Assembly (NCBI GenBank): GCA_963169475.1
Contig: CAUJFT010000023.1
Span: 1-11,131, forward strand
Source of the DNA: Bacteroidota bacterium
GTDB lineage: Bacteria > Bacteroidota > Bacteroidia > J057
Direction: 5' to 3'
Length of the DNA stretch: 11,131 bases
Translations under genes and position numbers: made by a program
Notes under the pieces: generated by a model
What the model was told of the DNA's origin: nothing
Database searches by the model: none
Seen by the model: the letters and a program-made list of their open reading frames with translations, nothing else
In this document: positions 1-5,136 of the stretch, piece after piece
Layout: the number at the start of each line of letters is the position of its first letter
Numbering within the stretch: the stretch's first letter is position 1

Positions 1-1317
1 CTTGACGCGTTGCATTTCGTTTTCGCGTTTCATTGCTTCTCTTTCGATTTCCAAATTACGGATTTTACGCTCTGTTTCGTCTAATTTTTCAGGCATAGAA
101 TCCATAACTAACCGCAATTTTGCTGCGGCTTCATCTATCAAATCAATCGCTTTATCGGGAAGATGCCTATCGGAGATATAGCGATTAGAAAGCTCGGCAG
201 CAGCCACCAAAGCCGAATCGGTAATCCTTACTCCGTGGTGTACTTCGTATCGCTCCTTCAAGCCCCTAAGGATAGAAATAGTATCCTCTACGCCGGGTTC
301 TTCTACAAGCACAGACTGAAATCGCCGTTCAAGGGCTTTATCCTTTTCGATATATTTTTGATATTCATCAAGGGTAGTAGCTCCAATAGCCCGAAGCTCG
401 CCCCTTGCAAGTGCCGGTTTTAGAATATTTGCAGCGTCCATTGCGCCGGAATTTCTCCCCGCACCTACTAAGGTATGAATTTCATCAATAAAGAGAATAA
501 TCCCTCCGTTTGAGTCCACCACCTCTTTTACTACCGCTTTAAGACGCTCTTCAAACTCTCCTTGGTATTTTGCGCCGGCAATTAACGCGCCCATATCTAA
601 GGAATAAATAATTTTAGATTTGAGATTTTCGGGTACATCTCCTTGCACAATCCGGATTGCCATACCTTCAGCAATTGCCGTTTTTCCTACTCCGGGTTCT
701 CCTATCAGAATCGGATTGTTTTTGGTTCTGCGGGATAGAATGTGCATAACCCTCCTGATTTCTTCCTCCCGCCCAATTACGGGGTCCATTTTTCCCTTGC
801 GCGCCATCTCATTCAGGTTCTTGGCGTATTTTTGTAGTGCATTATATTTCCCTTCTGGATTTTGGTCATGTACTTTTTGTCCACCGCGAACTTCTTCCAT
901 TACCTTGCGAAACGCATTTTCTGAAACGCCTAGTTCTTTCAGGAGCTTTCCTACTCCATTAGAGGATTTGATGAGTGCAAGCAAAAGATGCTCTATGCTT
1001 ACAAACTCATCTTCTAATTTTCCGGCTTCCTGATTTGCCGTTTCAAATACGCTATGAAGGGAACTTCCAAAATATTGGCTTCCAATTGCACCCGTTACCT
1101 TAGGATAATCGTCTATTAACGCTTGAAGTTTCTTTTTCAAAAAAGGAGGATTCACGTCTAGTTTTTTCAACATATAAGGGACAATGTTTTCCTCCGAGTC
1201 CAATAACGCCTTCAAAAGATGGGCAGGCTCAACTGTTTGATGTTTGCTTTCTTTGGCTATATCTGCGGCTTTCTGGACCGCTTCTTGGGATTTTAAAGTG
1301 AAATGATTAAAAGTCAT
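1..1317 (-). CDS. clpB: Chaperone ClpB, N-terminal 439 residues (runs off left edge)
   Basis: ATP-dependent cytoplasmic disaggregase that threads aggregated proteins through a hexameric ring, working with DnaK. The readable part holds the double Clp N domain (about residues 1-145), a linker with KYNALQKYAKNL, the whole first AAA+ module and the start of the coiled-coil middle domain. In the AAA+ module I see Walker A GEPGVGKT (206-213), Walker B ILFIDEIH (274-281), sensor-1 GATT (312-315) and the arginine-finger pair in LERRFQ (R331/R332). After DEAAAKLR (396-402) the charged sequence is the first middle-domain helix, which separates ClpB from ClpA and ClpC at this point. The second AAA+ module lies outside the window. 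The start is the ATG at 1317, which gives the standard N-terminus MTFNHFTLKSQEAV; it is preceded by an A/C-only tract with no Shine-Dalgarno site. I see no CIRCE element or TAnnTTTG promoter upstream. Confidence 0.97.
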   Translation of the reverse strand, partial: MTFNHFTLKSQEAVQKAADIAKESKHQTVEPAHLLKALLDSEENIVPYMLKKLDVNPPFLKKKLQALIDDYPKVTGAIGSQYFGSSLHSVFETANQEAGKLEDEFVSIEHLLLALIKSSNGVGKLLKELGVSENAFRKVMEEVRGGQKVHDQNPEGKYNALQKYAKNLNEMARKGKMDPVIGREEEIRRVMHILSRRTKNNPILIGEPGVGKTAIAEGMAIRIVQGDVPENLKSKIIYSLDMGALIAGAKYQGEFEERLKAVVKEVVDSNGGIILFIDEIHTLVGAGRNSGAMDAANILKPALARGELRAIGATTLDEYQKYIEKDKALERRFQSVLVEEPGVEDTISILRGLKERYEVHHGVRITDSALVAAAELSNRYISDRHLPDKAIDLIDEAAAKLRLVMDSMPEKLDETERKIRNLEIEREAMKRENEMQRVK

Positions 1318-1360
1318 GTTTTTTGTTTTTTTGTTTTCTATCAATTTTAAAACCAGCTCG

Positions 1361-1378
1361 CAAAAAATGGATTTTTTG
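1361..1378 (-). promoter_or_regulatory. Hairpin in the probable clpB leader
   Basis: CAAAAAAT, two bases, then ATTTTTTG form a perfect 8-bp inverted repeat 44 bases upstream of the clpB start. Read in the clpB direction, the 3' arm ATTTTTTG could also pair with either of two CAAAAAA runs in the tract just before the start codon (1319-1325 and 1326-1333). Two mutually exclusive structures are therefore possible. The arms are visible in the sequence; any regulatory role is inference, and the transcription start of clpB is not identified. Confidence 0.35.
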
Positions 1379-1379
1379 T

Positions 1380-1420
1380 CCTAAACAGGAATTGATTAAT
1401 GCCATAATGTCTGTTTTAGG
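1380..1420. repeat. Imperfect inverted repeat in the clpB/transporter intergenic region
   Basis: CCTAAACAG (1380-1388) and CTGTTTTAGG (1411-1420) are complementary over nine pairs with one bulged T, around a 22-base loop. It lies one base from the 1361-1378 hairpin. It could be a leader structure of clpB or an operator. No T-run follows on either strand that would make it a convincing terminator. Confidence 0.4.
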
Positions 1421-1573
1421 GAAATGCAACTGAAAAAATGACCGCTTTGAGGTAGGTTTTTCATAGATAAGGGGTAGAGAACAAAGGGAATAAAGGGGGC
1501 AACTGCTATTAAAGTACTATTATTCTTTGTTGATAACAATAAGAGGGTTATTTTTTTAGAAGAAAAAAGAAAA

Positions 1574-1608
1574 TTTGACCACATCATAAAATAAAAATCG
1601 GATATTTG
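1574..1608 (+). promoter_or_regulatory. Probable Bacteroidota-type promoter of the sugar transporter gene
   Basis: TTTG at 1574-1577 could be the -33 element, and GATATTTG at 1601-1608 matches the -7 consensus TAnnTTTG except for its first base. The 23-base spacer is at the long end of what is accepted for this phylum. Transcription would start near 1615, which places the TTG at 1606 upstream of the message and supports translation from the ATG at 1663. Confidence 0.45.
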
Positions 1609-1662
1609 CGCTTCTGCTTTCCGAAATTAGTAAAAGGAGAATATACTAGTCGTTACGAAGAT

Positions 1663-3546
1663 ATGAATTCAAAATTAGCCACGCTCATTACCGTTTTTTT
1701 CTTCTGGGGGTTCATCGCTGCCGGAAATAGTGTTTTTATCCCCTTTTGTAAACATTATTTTAGCTTAGACCAATTTCAAAGCCAGTTAATAGACTTTGCT
1801 TTTTATTTGGCATACTACATCGGTGCGCTAGGACTTTTTGCATATAGTGTGTTTAAAAGCAAAGACCTTGTGGGGAGTTGGGGCTATAACCGAAGTATTG
1901 TTTATGGATTACTATTTAGTACGCTTGGGGCTGCCGTAATGATTGGGGCGGTCAATATGAATGCTTTTATCGGAATGCTTATCGGGCTTTTTGTGGTAGC
2001 ACTTGGGTTTTCGCTTCAGCAGACCGCTGCAAACCCCTTTGCTATCTCGCTAGGAGACCCTGCGACAGGCTCAAGCCGGGTAAATCTTGGAGGAGGGATA
2101 AATTCCTTTGGTACTTCTATTGGTCCTATCGTAGTTGCTTTGGCGTTGTTTGGCTCCACCGCCGCAATTACTGACGCACAAATCCAGAGCCTAAGTCTAA
2201 ATAAAGTAACTATTTTATACTCCGGAGTAGGAGCATTATTTATGGCAGCAGCAGCGTTGTTTTATTTTTCGGGGAGGTCTGACAAGGCAGTAGAAATAGA
2301 AGAAAAGGTAGAACCGGCAAAAAAAGCCTTATATTTACTTTTACTGATGACCGGACTCCTTGTAGCGTCATTTGTCCCTATTTTTAGCAGCTATAATAGT
2401 CAATCAGCCCTTGAAATCGAAAAGCTAAATAATACGTTAAGGACAAAAGTAACAGAAGCCGACAACTTGATTGCTAAACAAGGAGACTCTGAAATAAAAA
2501 AGCACTTTACTACGGACTTTTTATCCAATATTTCCGGCTCAAGGTTGCAAGTGCTTGCTGATTCCCTTAAAACCCACAAGATAAATGCCAGAGATACCGT
2601 AAGTATCAGAACGCTAAACCAAGTTCAAATTTATGCTTCGGAGGCTGCTACCTTAATTCAATCTCGGGAAGCCCTGAGAAATCCTTTGGAAGCCTTGCGT
2701 TTACGTTGGCTCGTAGCCGCGCTTACAATAGTAGTGGTTTCCTTACTCTATGCAAATTTCACGTCCCGTAAAAACCCACAAGGTTGGGGTGCCATGCAAT
2801 TTCCGCAATTAGTGCTTGGAATGTTGGCAATATTTGTATATGTAGGAGTAGAAGTTGCAGTAGGCAGTAATCTTGGCGAACTCCTAAAACAGTCGGCTTT
2901 TGGGGGTTATCATTCCTCCGAAATTGCGCCCTTTGTTTCAATGTATTGGGGTAGTCTAATGATTGGAAGATGGGCGGGCGCAATTAGTGCTTTTAATGTA
3001 AAGGGAACAATGAAAAAAACCTTGATGTTTATAGTACCGTTAATTGCTTTCGGAGTAGTCATCGGGGTAAATACGTTGGCAGGTTACAATATGCAGCCAC
3101 TTTATTGGTATATACTTTGCGTGGCTATTCAAATTCTTGCCTTTCAGGTAAGTCAAGATAAACCTGCAAGAACATTATTAATTTTTAGTGTATTAGGAAT
3201 TGTCGCTATGCTCATAGGATTGTTTACAGCGGGTTCTACAGCGATTTATGCCTTTCTTAGTGCGGGATTGTGTTGTTCTATCATGTGGCCTTGTATTTTT
3301 TCTTTGTCTATAGCCGGATTAGGTAAATACACTACCCAAGGGTCTGCCTTCTTGATTATGATGATTTTAGGCGGGGGGGTAATTCCTCCTATTCAAGGAA
3401 AACTTGCAGATATTATCGGAATCCATGCGTCCTATTTTGTAGCTGTAGTTTGCTTTGGCTATCTAGCATTTTTTGCTTGGGTAGTAAAACGGGTGCTAAG
3501 CCGGCAGGGAATAGACTACGAAGCCTCTGCGGAAAACGGTCATTAA
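1663..3546 (+). CDS. FHS-family (FucP/GluP-like) sugar MFS transporter with a central insertion
   Basis: Probable inner-membrane proton-coupled sugar symporter of the fucose/glucose-galactose type. The N-terminal half (about residues 1-205) carries six hydrophobic segments and family-typical stretches LQQTAANPF (118-126), RVNL (139-142) and NSFGTSIGP (147-155). The C-terminal half (about 381-627) carries six more. Between them lies an extra hydrophobic helix (about 222-241), a hydrophilic helix-rich region of about 105 residues (242-346) and another helix (about 348-364). Lys/Arg clusters flank the outer ends of both helices (KKA before, TSRK after), so the positive-inside rule puts the insert in the periplasm and gives 14 helices in all. 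At 627 residues it is well above the usual 400-440. I chose ATG 1663 because the longer TTG start at 1606 overlaps the -7 promoter element and adds 19 non-conserved residues. An AAGGAG at 1635 is too far from the start to matter. The substrate cannot be told from sequence. The urea transporter gene follows after 74 bases. Confidence 0.85.
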   Translation: MNSKLATLITVFFFWGFIAAGNSVFIPFCKHYFSLDQFQSQLIDFAFYLAYYIGALGLFAYSVFKSKDLVGSWGYNRSIVYGLLFSTLGAAVMIGAVNMNAFIGMLIGLFVVALGFSLQQTAANPFAISLGDPATGSSRVNLGGGINSFGTSIGPIVVALALFGSTAAITDAQIQSLSLNKVTILYSGVGALFMAAAALFYFSGRSDKAVEIEEKVEPAKKALYLLLLMTGLLVASFVPIFSSYNSQSALEIEKLNNTLRTKVTEADNLIAKQGDSEIKKHFTTDFLSNISGSRLQVLADSLKTHKINARDTVSIRTLNQVQIYASEAATLIQSREALRNPLEALRLRWLVAALTIVVVSLLYANFTSRKNPQGWGAMQFPQLVLGMLAIFVYVGVEVAVGSNLGELLKQSAFGGYHSSEIAPFVSMYWGSLMIGRWAGAISAFNVKGTMKKTLMFIVPLIAFGVVIGVNTLAGYNMQPLYWYILCVAIQILAFQVSQDKPARTLLIFSVLGIVAMLIGLFTAGSTAIYAFLSAGLCCSIMWPCIFSLSIAGLGKYTTQGSAFLIMMILGGGVIPPIQGKLADIIGIHASYFVAVVCFGYLAFFAWVVKRVLSRQGIDYEASAENGH

Positions 3547-3620
3547 AAGAAAAAGAGGTCAAGACGCTATACGGATTCTACCAAGAGGTTCGTTACAAAC
3601 AACTCATATCATAATAATAA

Positions 3621-4493
3621 ATGCCCACAAATACACAATTTAGTTCCTCTTTATATCATCAAATCGCTAAAGGGATAGGACAGATAATGCTTCAAGAAAA
3701 TGTCATCTCCGGTTTACTTTTCTTGGCTGGTATTTTTTATGGTTCGATGACGATGGGGGTTGCAGCTATTTTGGCAGCTACTTGCAGTACAATAACCGCT
3801 CGCCTACTCCGATTCAATAAAGCCGATATTGACAAAGGGCTTTACGGGTTTAGTGCGGCATTAGTTGGGGTTGCGGTCATTGTATTTATCAAACCTGTTT
3901 TTTGGGCGTGGCTATTTATAGTCATGGGTTCAATCTTGTCAGCCCTTATTCAACACTTTTTTATTAGTAAAAATATTCCGGTTTTTACCTTACCATTTGT
4001 ATTGGTTAGTTGGCTTATTCTTCTAATCGCAAAATATTCCTATATGGATATTTTGGTAGAATTTCCAGCTTCTCTCGATTCTTCTATCAATAGTGTTGAT
4101 TTTGTGATAAAATGTTTTGGGCAAGTTATTTTTCAAGGCAATATGATTTCGGGCCTAATATTTTTTATCGGAGTCTTTATCAGTTCTCCTATTGCAGCAT
4201 TATATGGGCTTGCCGGCGGGGTTTTAGCCTCCGTTATTTCTTTTTATTTTTCGTTTCCGATTGAGGCTATACATGAGGGATTATTTGGTTTTAATGCGGT
4301 TTTGTGTGCCATCGTATTTGCGGGCAATCAACTAAAAGACGGTATTTGGTTTTCAATTTCGGTGCTATTATGTCTTATGATTAGCTTCTTTTTGTTAAGA
4401 TATGAAATAACTCAACTCACTTTTCCTTTTGTAGTAGCCTCGTGTATTACGCTATATCTGAAAAATAAAGTACATAAGCTGATAGCGGGTTAG
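3621..4493 (+). CDS. Urea transporter (UT family)
   Basis: Channel-like inner-membrane protein for facilitated urea diffusion, 290 residues, close to the usual length for bacterial UT proteins. It is almost entirely hydrophobic and shows the family's two-fold internal repeat. Repeat one has GxGQxxxQxN (18-27), GLYGFSAALVG (73-83) and PVFTLPFV (120-127). Repeat two has FGQVIFQGN (166-174), GLFGFNAVLCA (220-230) and TQLTFPFV (264-271). The QxxxQxN and LPF/FPF stretches lie in the regions that line the urea pathway in solved UT structures. The ATG at 3621 follows an A/T-rich tract (ataataataa), as is usual in this phylum. I see no promoter or terminator in the 74 bases after the sugar transporter, so the two may share a transcript. 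There is no urease, urea carboxylase or arginase gene in the window, so the fate of the urea is unknown. Confidence 0.9.
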   Translation: MPTNTQFSSSLYHQIAKGIGQIMLQENVISGLLFLAGIFYGSMTMGVAAILAATCSTITARLLRFNKADIDKGLYGFSAALVGVAVIVFIKPVFWAWLFIVMGSILSALIQHFFISKNIPVFTLPFVLVSWLILLIAKYSYMDILVEFPASLDSSINSVDFVIKCFGQVIFQGNMISGLIFFIGVFISSPIAALYGLAGGVLASVISFYFSFPIEAIHEGLFGFNAVLCAIVFAGNQLKDGIWFSISVLLCLMISFFLLRYEITQLTFPFVVASCITLYLKNKVHKLIAG

Positions 4494-4505
4494 TTTGGAG
4501 AAAAA

Positions 4506-4522
4506 ATGATTTACAAAATCAT
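4506..4522. repeat. Short inverted repeat after the urea transporter gene
   Basis: ATGATTT, ACA, AAATCAT: a perfect 7-bp stem beginning 12 bases past the stop codon of the urea transporter. The position would suit a 3'-end stabilising hairpin, but it lacks G/C pairs and a T-run, so a terminator is not supported. Confidence 0.35.
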
Positions 4523-4575
4523 GCTACACTTGGTATAATTGCTGAACTTTACATTACAATATCGTTATATCCTCC

Positions 4576-4592
4576 TACTTTCGAGGAAAGTA
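4576..4592. repeat. Short inverted repeat upstream of the SxtJ-like promoter
   Basis: TACTTTC, GAG, GAAAGTA: a perfect 7-bp inverted repeat about 60 bases upstream of the -7 element at 4650. It could be an operator or a hairpin. An A-run, not a T-run, follows it on the plus strand. Confidence 0.35.
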
Positions 4593-4649
4593 AAAAAATA
4601 ATCCCTCAATCAAAAACAAATATTTTATAGGAGTTCGGTCATTTTTCCT

Positions 4650-4657
4650 TAAATTTG
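4650..4657 (+). promoter_or_regulatory. -7 promoter element for the SxtJ-like gene (and perhaps carB)
   Basis: TAAATTTG is a perfect match to the Bacteroidota -7 element TAnnTTTG, and would start transcription near 4664, about 43 bases before the ATG at 4707. No TTG is visible at the -33 distance, so this is a half-supported promoter. If it is real, it separates the last two genes of the plus-strand block from the two transporters. Confidence 0.45.
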
Positions 4658-4706
4658 CGCCCGCAAAACCTATTGCACAGAAAAAGAGTCCTTCATAAAG
4701 GCTTTT

Positions 4707-5072
4707 ATGCAAGAGAAAAAAGACAGATTTGAACACATTTTATCTTTAAATTTAGCCTGTATCCTACTCTTTTGGATAAGTGGTAAACTTTTTTTCCTTG
4801 TTTCTGGCTTCATTATTGGGCTTACGCCTTTTCTACTTCCCGCTATCTCTCAAAAGATTTCCAAAGGCTGGAAACATTTCGGAGAATTATTGGGTAAAAT
4901 AAACGGAGCAGTTCTATTAGCAGTTGTATTTTTTCTTATACTAACGCCTATTGCGTTGATTTACCGGCTTGGAAACCGGCATAAGGCTTTTTTGATTAAC
5001 AGAAAAGCCCACTCTACTTTTGTTGTCAGAAACCATGAATATAAACCAGAGGACCTGAAAAATATGTGGTAA
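4707..5072 (+). CDS. SxtJ-like small membrane protein
   Basis: A 121-residue protein that I assign, from pattern rather than a search, to the SxtJ family of small membrane proteins. It has a short polar N-terminus, hydrophobic segments at about 12-24, 26-46 and 66-86, and a polar C-terminal tail. The features that recall SxtJ are the amphipathic stretch with KGWKHFGELLGKI (53-65), the TPIALIYRLG block right after the last helix (80-89) and a tail containing STFVVR (103-108). The biochemical function of the family is unknown; members often sit beside a carbamoyltransferase and a DUF5989 protein in secondary-metabolite and polysaccharide loci. Neither partner is in this window, but carB, which makes carbamoyl phosphate, begins 61 bases downstream. 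The ATG at 4707 follows a perfect -7 promoter element. An unrelated three-helix protein remains possible. Confidence 0.62.
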   Translation: MQEKKDRFEHILSLNLACILLFWISGKLFFLVSGFIIGLTPFLLPAISQKISKGWKHFGELLGKINGAVLLAVVFFLILTPIALIYRLGNRHKAFLINRKAHSTFVVRNHEYKPEDLKNMW

Positions 5073-5087
5073 ATGTGCTACATAAAA

Positions 5088-5099
5088 AAGATATATCTT
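5088..5099. repeat. 12-bp palindrome between the SxtJ-like gene and carB
   Basis: AAGATATATCTT is a perfect palindrome 16 bases past the SxtJ-like stop codon. The flanks AAAA and GGTTTTT would allow a longer imperfect stem ending in a T-run, so it may be a weak terminator or an operator. With so few G/C pairs the support is slight. Confidence 0.25.
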
Positions 5100-5110
5100 C
5101 GGTTTTTATC

Positions 5111-5136
5111 CATAAATAAATAAAAAACTATTTATG
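5111..5136 (+). promoter_or_regulatory. Inverted repeat that includes the carB start codon
   Basis: CATAAATA (5111-5118) and TATTTATG (5129-5136) are perfectly complementary over 8 bp around a 10-base loop. The second arm ends with the ATG of carB, so a folded message would hold the start codon in the stem. Seven of the eight pairs are A-T, so the structure would be weak. Regulation is conjecture. Confidence 0.3.

Larger units (their letters stand above)
1318..1662. other. Divergent intergenic region between clpB and the sugar transporter
   Basis: This 345-base A+T-rich stretch separates two divergent genes. On the clpB side it holds an A-rich pre-start tract (1318-1337) and two adjacent inverted repeats (1361-1378 and 1380-1420). 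On the transporter side it holds a probable promoter (1574-1608). The middle (about 1421-1570) shows nothing I can support. A minus-strand reading frame of 63 codons exists here (1396-1587), but it has no recognisable similarity and runs into the inverted repeat, so I do not call it a gene. Confidence 0.7.
4494..4706. other. Intergenic region between the urea transporter and the SxtJ-like gene
   Basis: These 213 A+T-rich bases contain two perfect 7-bp inverted repeats with 3-base loops (4506-4522, ATGATTT/AAATCAT; 4576-4592, TACTTTC/GAAAGTA) and a -7 promoter element (4650-4657). Neither repeat is followed by a T-run on the plus strand, so neither is a clear intrinsic terminator. No small open reading frame of interest was found. 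Confidence 0.6.

Noticed and set aside
620..1033. A 137-codon plus-strand open frame.
   Set aside because: It is the antisense shadow of clpB, whose reading frame is continuous and strongly conserved here.
1396..1587. A 63-codon minus-strand open frame between clpB and the sugar transporter.
   Set aside because: It resembles no family I know, has no start signal, ends in the 1380-1420 inverted repeat and overlaps the likely promoter region.
1606..1662. A longer start (TTG at 1606) for the sugar transporter.
   Set aside because: The TTG overlaps the -7 promoter element and lies upstream of the expected transcription start; the added 19 residues are polar and unlike the family's N-terminus.
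4576..4592. Inverted repeat considered as an intrinsic terminator.
   Set aside because: The bases after it on the plus strand are A, not T, and no gene ends nearby on the minus strand.
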